Part shown: piece by piece, positions 43,645-55,081 of the stretch
How the letters are laid out: each line of letters begins with the position of its first letter
Position numbering within the stretch: position 1 is the first letter of the stretch
From: Cordia subcordata
Taxonomy: Eukaryota; Streptophyta; Magnoliopsida; Boraginales; Cordiaceae
Direction of reading: 5' to 3'
NCBI GenBank assembly: GCA_028554755.1
Contig: JAPTOF010000011.1
Location: 4,926,501-4,990,500 of the forward strand
Length of the DNA: 64,000 nt
Made by a program: the position numbers and the translations under genes
Notes under the pieces: generated by a model
What the model was told of the DNA's origin: nothing
Database searches by the model: none
The model's input: the letters and a program-made list of their open reading frames with translations, nothing else

Positions 43645-45019
43645 TTACAGTTTACATGGCAGCCATTCAGGACGATATTGGACAGTATGCCACCATATCG
43701 TGTTCAGAACAATGACGTTTGGCGTGCCGAGATTCTTAGCCATCACAACACCAAGAAACTGCGGGAACATTTGGTATGACGTGTCCCAATTGTCATACAC
43801 CAGTTTAATTGATTTATTTTGGTTGTTCCAAACTTTTCTGTAACTGACATCCGTATTAAGCTTCTTCTTCATGTGAGCTTGGATAAGCCCGACCTCGTAA
43901 TTAACATTTTTAGCTATGAAATGCCTCACCAAATATCCAACCAAACCTGAAGTCAAATTTTTGTGCCCCAACGTAGTTATTTGCGTCATACAAACATGTT
44001 TGGCGTCATACTTCATGATCTCCCACTACTTATGCGTTACTTTCTTTATGACATGTACATACCATGGGTATGCTACACTTCCACTAGGTGTTTCCCTACA
44101 TCGTATCTTCCACAGGGCCTTACTCAACTTCATGACCCTATATTCCTTTTATATCTTTATCATGTTCTGTTGAACAGACCTTATCGCATCTACTTTGGAT
44201 AGGAACACCATTTGTTTGGCCAGATCCATCCTGTCGGGGTCCCATATTGGGCGTTTGGTGACCTCATACATGCTTGTCATGTAGAATTCAGTCCTCGCAG
44301 TATGAAACTCCACTGGTCTCTCCTCATCTACCTTCGGCTCTGCATCTATGTCCGGTCCTTCTACATCATTCTCAATTTGGTAGTTCAAACTTGCTTCTGA
44401 GACTACATCTTCCTAATCGTTCAATTTGCCGTCCTCGTTTTCTTCGTCTGTCTATGACAAAATAGTATCTGTTGCGACATCACATCTTTTCTCCGTGCCA
44501 CTGCCATGATGAGAGGGTCCTCTGACTTCAAAAGTGGACTGCGGTTGCAGGGGAAAGGGAAAAAGTGGCAAACTCTACCACTGTTGTTGCAATATTGATA
44601 TGTTCATCTTCTTCATACGATGGTGTTGCATTTAGGTCCAGCATGTTGGACTGGTATGAGACATCAGCCATTTGTTGCTACACATACAAGTTGTCACACT
44701 GAACGTCCACTATTACATCACAGCGAGCTGTGCCATTCATCTCCGGCAAATCTTTTTCATCAATTATTGCACTTAGGTAATAATAAATCTGCTGCAATAT
44801 AGCATCCCATCTAGGGTCACGATAGCATAAGTTAACCCTATTAATGATTGGACGCAACCCTAGTTTTCTAATTACACGAGAAACAAATTGATCGTAAGTT
44901 GTATCGGGAAGAATTTTGATTTTGCGTGGTATATTTGGATTTCTATAATCAAGACCATAATCGGTTTTTATTTTGTGACCGCCATAGTATAAAAGAACAG
45001 TAACTTTAGTTGAATTCAT
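43645..45019 (-). pseudogene. MuDR-type transposase, truncated and broken
   Basis: On the minus strand from 45019: N-terminal VTVLLYYGGHKIKTDYGLDY and FVSRVIRKLGLRP, like the ubiquitin-like N-terminal domain of plant MULE transposases (113-codon frame to 44678). Then an acidic linker with VDEERPVEFHTARTEFYM (44388-44149). Then the DNA-binding/early transposase part: ITTLGHKNLTSGLVGYLV, KNVNYEVGLIQAHMKKKL, SYRKVWNNQNKSIKLVYDNW (44016-43700). The DDE catalytic core that should follow is absent, so it cannot be active. The three pieces lie in order but are separated by stops or indels. Confidence 0.8.
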
Positions 45020-45669
45020 TTTTTTAGGTGCTTTGGTAGAAAGTTATAGTGACAAGTGGAATGAATTTGGTAGAAAGTTCATCTGGAGTTGAAACACTAT
45101 AGGGTGGGTAAAGGATTGAAAGAGCCGGTGGAGAAAGGGGTTGGAGTTTATATAGGTAAAAAAAGGCATTCTAGGAGTAAGATTTCTGAAATTTTCCATG
45201 ACGTGCAGTGACTAGAGCATGATTGATGGCAGAGAATATATTTCAATTACTGCAAAACGCACTCTCAGAATACGCTGATAAGAATAAATTTCCTGTATTC
45301 CAATCAAATCAAATCTGCGGAAAAGCCAGAAAACGAGATCCGAGAATGCGGAACGCAAACCAGGAATGCGGGCGCACTCTCGGAGTGCGTTACGCGTTCT
45401 CGGAGTGTGTATAACGCGTTTTGGGAACTAGAATGTGTTATTTTTTAAACTCTAACACGAACTGGGTTAGTTTTACATGGTATATTAAAAATTGGATTAA
45501 AAAAGTCCCTTATTATTATTGTTATTATTTTTCTTTTGACTTAGGGGTTCAAAATACAAATAGAAACTTTTTTTTTTGGGTAAATAAATATAAAAAACTT
45601 GTTATTTTTTTGGGGAGAAAGGGGCGGTCGCCCCTACTTGCCCCTTAGTTCTGCCACTGATATCAGCAT

Positions 45670-46515
45670 TGCATTGACTGTCCAATACTAGCAATAAAGT
45701 TTAAAACTCAAAAAGATCATTTTTGGTTGATAAAAAGATGAACGAGAGAGAATTCATCTTTATCTTTTATTCTCCTTTATTAGATGAATCAATTCTTATG
45801 CAAATTTAGTTTTTTTTCCCCAATAAGTACTAAAATTAAATTAGAAGATTAGAAAATATCTAAAACTTAATTTGTTTTAATGTTAACTGTGTTGCAGTAC
45901 ATATAGAGCAGTACTCACAACTGCTTTGCTAGATGACATCTTATTTTGGGAAAACTCTTTGGCCCAGTCAATCACCGAATCGCCCATCTCACATACAAAA
46001 CACAAAATTCATGCAGGCTTGCTTTTTCATCTCTGGACAAATTTTGGGTGGTCTGGACGCAAAGTTTTTCCCTTATTTTGTTACGAGTTGGTACATCTCA
46101 CTGTTTTCAAATTTAGTTAACATTCCACTAACTGTAACCAACTCTTTTAACTCCCGTAACTGCTCATAAGAGCTCCAGCTACCTTGAGTTATCGAAATGC
46201 CAGCTGTGTCTACTTGAGTTAGCTTCAATACAGCAATATTTGGTGGTCGAGCACAATTTAACACTCCTATATGAGTAATTCTTTTAATGAAATTTATTTT
46301 TTTGGCTTAAAAATATACATTTTAAAAAAAAAAAATACAATCCAAACTTACTCTTTGATAACTTAAAGAATGTAGTCCCACGGATTCAATGTAACTCCAC
46401 CAATCATGAATAGATAATCATCATGCATTTATCTTTATCAGCATAATCTCAAATGAGGCTACATGTTGTCATGCTTTTCTATTGGGAATTAAAATCTAAA
46501 TATGTAGAAGATTTA
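45670..46515. other. Gene-free region
   Basis: A 63-codon minus-strand open frame at 46264-46073 reads like protein (LNCARPPNIAVLKLTQVDT) but I recognise no family and see no splice or start context. Otherwise AT-rich with an A-run near 46325. Confidence 0.35.
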
Positions 46516-46522
46516 TGGTTAA

Positions 46523-46707
46523 AGGATATGTTTAGATTAACTTTTTTCCTGAAAAAATAATTTTTTTAAAAAAAAATACTTATTTTCTTTTGCAATAAGT
46601 ATTTTAATTGGATTTTTTTTTTAAAAAGTTGAAACTCTAAAAAACACTTTTTTCGAAACCTTTAGAAAAAAAAATGGTTTTTCAAAAAAGTTAATCTAAA
46701 TGAAACC
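46523..46707. mobile_element. Tourist-like MITE, 185 bp, TAA target duplication
   Basis: Left end AGGATATGTTTAGATTAACT; right end reverse-complemented GGTTTCATTTAGATTAACT, both continuing with TTTTT. TAA at 46520-46522 and 46708-46710. The interior pairs over most of its length (AAGTATTTT, AAAACACTTTTTT), so it folds into a hairpin. Related in end sequence to the element in the SDR intron (34077). Confidence 0.75.
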
Positions 46708-46711
46708 TAAA

Positions 46712-47650
46712 TTATATTAGCTATTTTTTTCAGCCCAAGGAAGAAAAAATGGTTTGAGCCTCGCAAACCAATAAGCAAAAACCTACCAGTTAACCAAATT
46801 CCGATTGAACCAAGTTTGAGAGATCCTATTTTAAATCTTTTCGTTCTAATTTACGAAACTTTTTCTGTTTCAATTAAGGTTAAAACTAATAATTTGTTAT
46901 ACGTGATGAGCTTTCTAAACAATTATATTATTTCTCTCTTTTCTTCTCAATGAAAGTTGAAATTAATTATTTATAGTTAGGCGTTACGAGCTTTGTAAAA
47001 TCATTGTACTATTCTATATAAAGTGGCTTATAGTGTATGCGTGTGTGTGTATGTTTTTTTTTTTTTTTTTGGTTGAGATAAAACCATTTTATATAAACAT
47101 CACATGGAGTACAAAGAGAACAAAGTTCTTATTTATTTATTTTTTTGAAACCCTCATCCCTGTGAGATTCAAATCCAAAACTTCAGTTTTGAGGGAGATA
47201 ATTTCAATCACTTGAACTATTCTTTGATCTCAAAGAGAACAAAGTTCTTACGAACACATAAGTTCTTACCAAGTACAAGTTCAAACCACAAGTAAATATT
47301 TATCATAAACGTACAGGTGACTCAGTTACACGCAATTGGCACAAACATGCCAAGATAGCCAACAGTAGATGATAGGAAGAAAAAATTCTCACGAAGGAGG
47401 AAAGGCTCTAACCAGAACTGGAACAAACCATAAAGCTAATACAGACCCGTACTTCAACAAACTAAACAAAAAAGATGTAGTTGCCACAAATCCAAAACAT
47501 ACTACATCGGAGAGAAGGAAAAACAACTACCATACAAGAAATAAGAAATAAAAAATCCAAGTAAAAAAAATTACAGATAATAAAGAAAAGAAAGAGATGG
47601 TAACAAGCGTGGGGAAAATCCTTCAACAAAAAAGAAAAGATCAATGGAAA
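46712..47650. other. Gene-free region
   Basis: No gene recognised. TG/T-run at 47037-47071 (GTGTGTGTGTATG then about 18 T). The purine-rich + strand at 47360-47700 leads into the LINE homology. Confidence 0.4.
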
Positions 47651-47657
47651 AAACGTA

Positions 47658-48460
47658 TTGGCGAAGGGGGGGAAAGCAATTAGGGAAGAAGGGGAAAGGG
47701 GGATAGAGGAAATACACAACGGATGGTTGGGGATGGAGAAAATATCAAGGAATGGGAACACAATTGGATCCCAGGCGCTAGGCGATTTTCTAATTCTAAC
47801 TACTGGAGGTGAACTGATGGTTAAGAAGATCTTTAGTACTGGAGACAGGAGCGACAGGAGATGGAATGATGCGATATCAAGTCTGTTTGATGATCACACA
47901 ATGGAGATCATCACTGCAATTAATCTTCTTCTCACTCCCTCTTGCGATAAAATTATTTGGCCCCTTTCTTCCTCAAGTGATTATGACGTGCGCAGTAGAT
48001 ATCGGGCACACAGGCAAATGACTGACGCTAATCAAGGTAACCATGCCTCCACTTCCTTCCAAAACTCCCTTTCTTTCTGGAAATCAATTTGGAGGGTTGT
48101 AAGAAGGATGAATCTTTCCAACATCACCGTGAAGAATGATGTCGAAGTTGTTCTAAAGTCGATCACCTTGTCTATAAACTCGAAACCTTGGAGAATCGCC
48201 CCTGTTATAAAGGACGTTACAAAAATCACCTTCGAAATTAATAGAATTCAATTTCATCTTGTTAGGAGAACCGCTAACCAACCCGCTGATTGGGTTGCTA
48301 AGAAGATGTTACTTGGCTATTTGGCTGCTAATTAGGCAGTCACTGTTTCCAGGACCCTTAAATGTTTTGTTGCTCAAAGATCATTTCCTGAGGGAATTGG
48401 ATGAATGTACCTTTCTGATTTTGTGGAATGGAAATCATTTGACCAAAAAAAAAAAAAAAA
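47658..48460 (+). pseudogene. Internally deleted LINE tail with one long open frame and poly(A)
   Basis: A continuous 225-codon frame (47658-48335). RWNDAISSLFDDHTMEIITA and LTPSCDKIIWPLSSSSDYDV resemble the zf-RVT-proximal region of plant LINEs, followed by FWKSIWRVVRRM. It then passes directly into the end of the RNase H domain: NDVEVVLKSITLSI and FHLVRRTANQPADWVAKKM. The middle, including most of zf-RVT and the front of RNase H, is missing, so the frame joins two domain fragments. A 3' UTR follows and poly(A) at 48445-48460. The first 60 codons look fortuitous. No promoter seen; probably not expressed. Confidence 0.75.
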
Positions 48461-48469
48461 GAATTAGTG

Positions 48470-48805
48470 TAAAGAAACAATCCAAAAACTATTCAATTTG
48501 ACGAAAAAACAAAAGAAAAACCAAAAAGCAAATGTGACATTATATCAAAAGGTCCTATTTCTTTTTCTTATCAAAGAAAGGCCCTACTTCAAAATTAACA
48601 GAAAGTAATAACAATTGATGGACCCAATTTTTCCTTTTTTTCGGCCATTAATTGGTCCTCGTTTCTTTTTGTTTGTGAATAATAACAATTAATCCTAATC
48701 CAAAATTGTTGATACGAAAAAAAAAATGAAAAAAATTCAAAAATAATTTCCTCTTCTCCTAACTCCAAAACTAATTTCCCCTCCCAGGCTCCAACACCCA
48801 ACACA
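48470..48805. other. Gene-free spacer
   Basis: A-rich and then T-rich sequence without coding similarity; the minus-strand open frame here is low-complexity. Confidence 0.4.
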
Positions 48806-48813
48806 CAACCACC

Positions 48814-49504
48814 TAGGGCTGTGTATTATTCGGAGAAACCCGATTACTGAACCAAAATTTCAGGTTCGGGAAAATAGAGTTTGGAGAAATGGGGAACGGA
48901 GAAAAAAATATCGAGGATGGGGAAAAATATTAAGGAATCGGGTTGGGAACTGTATAATTTTTTTTATTTGGGGAATCCCAAAACCCAAACTACTTTTTTT
49001 ATTTTATTTTATATATATATATTTATTTATTTAATACATATTATATATTATATTTAGTTTTTTATTTCTTAGACATATCAAAGTTAGCATTGAACCAACA
49101 AAAACAATAATTAAGATTTGAAGATTTATGGAGAATGAAGTTGAATGGTTGTCGATAACTCGTTAAAATAATGTTTTTCATTTATGCTTTGGATTTTTTA
49201 TTTTTGTTATGGTTGACTGATTATGACTTATGAGATTATGGTCTATGTACTTTATTTACGTTGTGGTTTGAAACAATGGTTTATATACGTTATTTATAAT
49301 ATTGTTTGAAGCTATGATCTATATAGTTAATTATGATGGCATGTTTTCGGGGATTCCCCGATTCCCGTTCATTTTTTTTTATTCCCCAATTCCTTAAAAT
49401 GTATTTCTCATTGGTGAATTGAGATGGAGAATGAAACAAAAATCCTTTTCTAAATATTATTTCGAAAAAAAAAAATTATGTTGATTAGTACGGAACCACC
49501 CCCA
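48814..49504. mobile_element. Possible hAT-like non-autonomous element, 691 bp
   Basis: Left end TAGGGCTGTGTATT is hAT-like; the right end reverse-complemented is TGGGGGTGGTTCCG, only loosely similar. CAACCACC is found exactly on both sides (48806-48813, 49505-49512). Subterminal GGGGAATCCC/GGGAAATGGGGAACGG words occur inside. The octamer is in C-rich sequence, so chance is possible. It lies just upstream of the phosphomannomutase promoter. Confidence 0.45.
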
Positions 49505-49667
49505 CAACCACCCCGCGCACCCCCAACCGCGACCATTGGCTTTGAGTGAAAAAGACGACAGACCCACAAATCCCAATCCCAAATCTAAAACCGTTACCTA
49601 TCTCTCCTTCATAAAATAAACAATTTTTTATTAAAGAAAAAAAAAAGAAAAAGGAAAGGCCTCACAT

Positions 49668-49906
49668 TCTATATAAACTCCTCTCTCTGCCAAATCTTCT
49701 TCAGGGCTGACTTCAAATAGATCTAACACACTATTTCTGCATTCTTCACCCTCATTTCTTCCATTTATTTACAGAGGTATGCCACTCTCATTTTTTTTCT
49801 TTCTTTTTTACTTATTTCGAATTTTATGTGTGATTTTGTATATGGAGTGTTTATTTATCAGTGCATTTGATATACTAATGCAGGTAGATTTTTTGAAGTT
49901 TTTGCG
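49668..49906 (+). promoter_or_regulatory. Phosphomannomutase TATA box and 5' UTR with intron
   Basis: TTCTATATAAAC at 49668-49679 is a good TATA box. A CT-rich leader follows (49680-49776), ending ACAGAG before GTATGCC. An intron of about 107 bp (49777-49883, ending AATGCAG) leaves 23 more leader bases before the ATG at 49907. Confidence 0.7.
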
Positions 49907-52900
49907 ATGGCGGCAATGAAGTCTGGTGTGATTGCTCTATTTGATGTTGATGGCACCCTTACTGCTCCAAGAAAGGTAATGTTAGTTGCAGTGGGGATCT
50001 AGAATTTATTTGTGATGTTTTCGAGATAGAGATCGATTTTCAGAAATTTTGAATCACATATATACAAAAAATTCTACTAAATTAAGAGGTGATCATTGAA
50101 TGCTGATACGTTCTAAATGTTAGAATTTTGTAAATTTTCAATTCCAGTTGTCATTGATGTATGTGATACGACAGTTTAAAATATGAAAATGGTAAAAGTA
50201 TATTTCAGCATCAAATTTTAAGTGAGTTCGAATGAATTTATATTTTAAAATCTGAGTCTTTGTAGTAGCATTTTATAAGTCTAGAATGCAATCTGAGTAG
50301 TTTCGTAAATCAAAACTGTTAAGGCATTTCAAACAACTTTGCATCCAATATGTTAGTTAGTGCTGTTTGTGGTCAAATTTGATGTGATTTTAGTTACCTG
50401 CTTATGATGTTCGCTTTTGTATCATGGATCTTGTTATCTTGTTATCTTCGAGTTGCACTCCGAGGGATGCACATAACCTCTCCTTTTGTTTTAAGATTTG
50501 GTGAGCATCTAGCCATAATCCTTCGTTTAGCATTGGACATTGCTAAAAGTGTATTTCAAAGTCATAATTTGCTAGGGGGTTAGGGATCATTTGTTACTGT
50601 GCTTGAGTGTATATTCACGATTTTACTGATGTATTACAATTTTACTGATATGTTGAAGCTCGCTCACTTAAACCACCAATCCCTTTGACGGAGGGGCAAG
50701 GTTGTATATGCTAAACTCATTCTGATCATGCTGCTATCTGCTGGTGCATGTTTACTGGATATTGCCTTTCCTTCATATATAAAGTCCACGAGTGTGGGGG
50801 ATGGTTTATTGATTGAGGATTTAAACTTTCTCCTTTTACTGTTCCCCTCAGAGAATACATGTTGAGGATCCATTCTCATTGAACTTTCAATTTGTGGTGT
50901 TAATTATGCTCCATCTATATAGAATCATGATTTTTTAAACTGTCCTCTCAATTTTCAGGCAGCAACTCCTAAGATGTTAGAATTTATGCAGGAATTAAGA
51001 AAGGTATGCATCTTTAAGAAGTTACCGAGTAAAGATCTTTGAAAAGAATATGCTTAAAGTCTGATATGACATCAGTATTACCACTTTACTGTGTTCAGGT
51101 TGTTAAAGTTGGTATTGTTGGAGGTTCTGACCTTGTCAAGATATCAGAGCAGCTCGGAAGCACAGGTTTGCAACCAGACTTAAATTTAGAAAATTTGGGC
51201 TTTTAATCGAATGAAGTTGCAAACTGTGTGGAAGTATCTCTTAGTAATTAAAATTTGTAAACTAGAGATTGATGAATGTAGATTACTTCTATCAGATGAA
51301 GAATGCTGGATGTGCATAATTGTTGGTAGCCGCAGTGATTTACGAGATAGTCTCTTTCTGCAATTTTCTGTGCATTTTTCGCTTCTTCAGTTCTTTCTTC
51401 TTATGTTCTGTATTTCGCTCTTTTCCTTTTCCCCCTTGTGTTGTCTGATGAGACATATACTTTTTTGGCTTGGTTGTGCAATTAGCTTTATGATTCTCCC
51501 TTTTCTATGTCTTACGTTTTCAGGAAAACATATTTTGACACTCCTTCTAAGATCATTGGTAAAATATATCCCAGCTAGCTGCCTTTAACTCTGTCTAACG
51601 AATGGTTATGCTTCATTTTTTTTAGTTACAAATGATTATGACTACGTTTTTGCTGAGAATGGGCTTGTAGCTTACAAGGATGGAAAGCTTATTGGAACAC
51701 AGGTATCATTCGTGTGAATGTGGAAATCTAGGTGTCTGTATCAGACCTTGGACATGTGTTCTTTATGTGGAGACTGATATATGCTAAGCAATGTGCAAAA
51801 GTGTGAGAGGCTAGTGATGTTAGCCTTATATTCTACATATTTTTGCCGTTAATATCAACGAAATCCTTATTTAGGAAAACAAAAAAGTTTAAGAGGAATG
51901 TCCGTATATCATGAATTCTAACTGGTGTGCTTATCCTACCATTTGGTGGAAAAGTAGAGCAATTATGGAAATTTCACTCTTATACACACCCACCTTGTTG
52001 CTCCTGAGATGAAAGTTATGTCAGTAGTAGTCACTTGTGCTATGTTCGGAGTTTCTGAAATAAATCAGTGAGAATGGATTTGTGTGAAGCTGATATATGG
52101 TTCCTTTTCCTAGATTGCTTATCCTTTAAGTTGACAAGAAAAAAGAGGTTGTTCGATGACTTCAATCTCAATTCTTATTCTGCTAGCTTTACCTCATTAG
52201 TACTTTTTGTGACCCAAGCATTTTTAAACAGAATATGGCTGTTAGGTGTTGAAAGAGGATGATGAGAACTAATTGTTCAGATGGAGAGCTATTAACTTTC
52301 TTGAATTCACAATTACATAATATCTTGCAATAGCATTTGTTTGGTGAAACAAACAGAAATATCGTATTCTATGGGCTGTAAAGGAGATCTGCAGATTTCT
52401 GATTGAAGTCAAATTTAATCATTTGAAACAAATGGATAGTAAGGGAAACAAGTCAGAGAGAGATCCATGCTTTCCATTATGAAATTGATGGCATTCTTTA
52501 GATTCCTTGTTTCATTATCAAGTAAGCTCCTGTTTCTTTACTAATTATTTTTATGTGTCCCATTTTCCAGAGTTTGAAGTCCCATCTTGGAGACGAAAAG
52601 CTCAAGGTAAGAAGTTGACCCTTCTCTCATAACTCTTGTGGTTTAATTAATTGAAGTTATTATAATAAAAAGATACCAAGTTCTAGTCTAGGAATAATTT
52701 GCTGTGATATTTATGACTGATAAATAGGGAGAAATTCCTAATAGGATAATCCATGAACAAGAAAGACAAATTTATATCACCATTTGAAAATTTTATTTCA
52801 TCATCAACTAAGCTTATCATTTTTTCTTTCTGTAATGGGAAGTTATGAAGGTTATAAACATCATAGACTGAAGTTTTTGACTTCAAATGTTACCAAGGGA

Positions 52901-54196
52901 ACTAAACTATATCCGCGATATATAATTAATTTTGTAATGAACTGCAAATTATGTTGCAGGAATTCATCAATTTTACACTCCATTATATTGCTGACTTGGA
53001 TATTCCAATAAAAAGGTGAGAAAAAAAACAAGATGGACTGGCAACTTAATGTTTGTGATAGGATTTTAGTTTTTTGTTGCTTAGTTCTCTTCCTTGCTGC
53101 TTTCAGGGGAACATTTATTGAGTTTCGAAATGGCATGCTCAATGTATCACCAATTGGGAGAAATTGTAGTCAGGAAGAAAGAGATGAGTTCGAAAAGTAC
53201 GATAAGGTAAGGTGGTATCTTCCGTGCAAATATTAATTTCACGATATATTTCTTTACCTCTACATAGTTTAGATATTAGTAATCTTGACTTTCTGCTGAG
53301 CTACAAAGGAATAATACTCAGGTTCACAACATACGACCAACAATGGTATCCGTGCTCCGTGAAAGATTTGGACATCTTAATCTCACCTTTTCCATTGGAG
53401 GCCAGATCAGCTTTGACGTAAGTTTTCTTCTAATCCATGCTTGAGAATTCTTTGGTCTCTGAGAAGTAAGAAAACTGATGATATGTTGCAGTCTAGTTAT
53501 TTCTGATAAAATTTTTGTGACAGGTCTTTCCTCAAGGCTGGGATAAGACGTACTGTTTGAGATACCTTGATGACTTTCAGGAAATACACTTCTTTGGGGA
53601 CAAAACATACAAGGTAGCCATGATTTTCTTTTGGTTTCTATTTGCTTAACAAACTATCATTTTAAGAGAGAATTTTCCATTTTACTCTTGGAGTAAAAGT
53701 CGGGACCTTCTATAAACAGGGAGGAAATGACCACGAGATATATGAATCTAAGAGAACTATTGGTCACACAGGTTAGTTGCACTCAGTTAACTTTTGTGTC
53801 TTGAACTTTTTTATGGAAACAAAACAATTCATCATGCTGCAAACAGAGTTTTTTTTAGGTTGATGAAGATAAGGCTTCGTCAAACCAAGCAGATATATTT
53901 GAAATTTTCATGGGAAGAACTGCACAAGTCATTTCAATTATTTCAGATAATAAATAAATAAATAAACATGTGTCTTTGTGCATGTGAAAGCTATCATCAC
54001 ATGCTATATGTGGTCTCTTATTGTCAAGGTAAAGATGCTATATGCAGTCCTTTTACTTGATGAGAACTATGTTATGCAACTGTGTGCTATACAATTGTTA
54101 ACTAATTATTTATTTCTGTCTTCAGTAACGAGCCCTGAAGATACGGCAAAACAATGTACAAGTCTATTCCTCAGCGAGAAAGATGGAAGTCTCTAA
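49907..54196 (+). CDS. PMM: Phosphomannomutase; 11 coding exons, 252 aa
   Basis: Interconverts mannose-6-phosphate and mannose-1-phosphate in the cytosol, supplying GDP-mannose for ascorbate and glycan synthesis. Coding exons: 49907-49975, 50959-51003, 51099-51165, 51626-51702, 52571-52606, 52960-53015, 53107-53206, 53322-53417, 53524-53613, 53720-53771, 54126-54196; all phases agree, 252 codons plus stop. HAD-superfamily nucleophile motif FDVDGTLT (12-19) with the catalytic Asp pair 13 and 15; GIVGGSDL (43-50); [27 protein letters not shown] (120-135), the substrate-binding arm; GDKT (207-210) and GGND (213-216), binding Mg and phosphate. Slightly longer than the 246-residue Arabidopsis protein at the C-terminus (SEKDGSL). 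Near-complete match to the family; single-copy housekeeping type. Confidence 0.97.
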
Positions 54197-54372
54197 GTCT
54201 GTTTGTGGATTTCAGTAGTACATCATTTGAACATGTCCATTTCAAACAATATAAAGCCATGTGGCTGCGTCTGTGCAAATGCTATATTGTTTATAGACTT
54301 TGTACACTCATTGCTACCTTGTACTTGCTGCAGTTTCTTTTGTATATTGAGGTTACAGATGCATCTCTTTAT

Positions 54373-54394
54373 ATTGCAATAAAACAATAAAAGT
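54373..54394 (+). terminator. Probable poly(A) signals of phosphomannomutase
   Basis: TTGCAATAAAACAATAAAAG holds two AATAAA hexamers about 180 bases after the stop codon, in the usual position for a plant near-upstream element. Confidence 0.6.
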
Positions 54395-55081
54395 TTTGTT
54401 TTCCAGTTGGAGTTTCAAATTTGAAGTTTACTTTCCAAAAAGCCATGTAAAGCATTTCTGTTTTTACTTCTGTTCTCATGAACAATGGTTATGTAACTTA
54501 CACGAGATGGGGATCAAGCTAGTTGATCATCAGCTTGACTCGTCAGGCTCTAATATGCACGTAGGATCTACATGATTGTTTGGAGCGATCTGGTTATTTT
54601 TAAGAGAAATCCCTTGCATGGCAACCAAGGAGATCAGAGATGTAATAAACGTTGGCAGAGTTCTTTTTTGCTAGATAAAGGTTGGCAAAGTCATTAGGAT
54701 TACACTGCACTAATTTTTTTCCCTTTTTTTTTTTGTATACTAAATTAGTATCTAAGAGATCTTCAATCATTATGTTGTAGCATGTGATCCAAATTTTAAA
54801 GTCACCACCTGTTTGACTAGCTCCTATACTATAAAAGTGTACAAACCAGCTCTTTGTCGTGCCTGCTTCTTCTTCATGCCTGCTTCTGCTCCAAATGATA
54901 TCGCATGAGACCTTTTTTAAGGTTCGGTTTGTTTTCGAAATGATGTCGTTTTCGCCAAGCCTTTTTTTTTTTTCAGCTGAAGTCTCATTCCAGCTTTATC
55001 TCACCGCTTCCCCCCATCCTTGGCACCTTCTGCTTGTGCATCTCCTGCTTGAGGTGTATCACTCAGCTGTGAGAAGAGAAA

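Larger units (their letters stand above)
41587..45509. mobile_element. Mutator-like element (MULE), 3923 bp, with 9-bp target duplication
   Basis: Long terminal inverted repeats: the left begins GGATTTTTTTAACCCAATTC and the right, reverse-complemented, begins GGGACTTTTTTAATCC. About 70 further bases align (GTTAGGGTTTAAAAAATGAC against GTTAGAGTTTAAAAAATAAC; GTTCCCAAAACGCG in both). The left repeat seems to lack about 29 bp present in the right, between TTTTTTAA and the CCCA of the shared part. TTATTATTA flanks both sides (41578-41586, 45510-45518); it is low-complexity but exact. The GC-rich CGCGTT/CGGAGTGCG words just inside both ends also pair. It carries a MuDR-like gene (-) and a plant-mobile-domain gene (+), both broken. 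Confidence 0.85.
41083..45659. mobile_element. hAT-like element interrupted by a Mutator-like element
   Basis: Left end TAAGTGGTAGAGCCAGAATT at 41083 and right end reverse-complemented CAGTGGCAGAACTAAGGG at 45659 match the CAGTGGCGGAGC-like ends of plant hAT elements. Flanking octamers ATATCACA (41075-41082) and ATATCAGC (45660-45667) agree at 6 of 8. Taking out the MULE at 41587-45509 leaves about 654 bp of host element, so it was already non-autonomous. Confidence 0.55.

Noticed and set aside
46073..46264. 63-codon minus-strand frame LNCARPPNIAVLKL...
   Set aside because: Looks slightly protein-like but no family, start context or splice sites can be supported.
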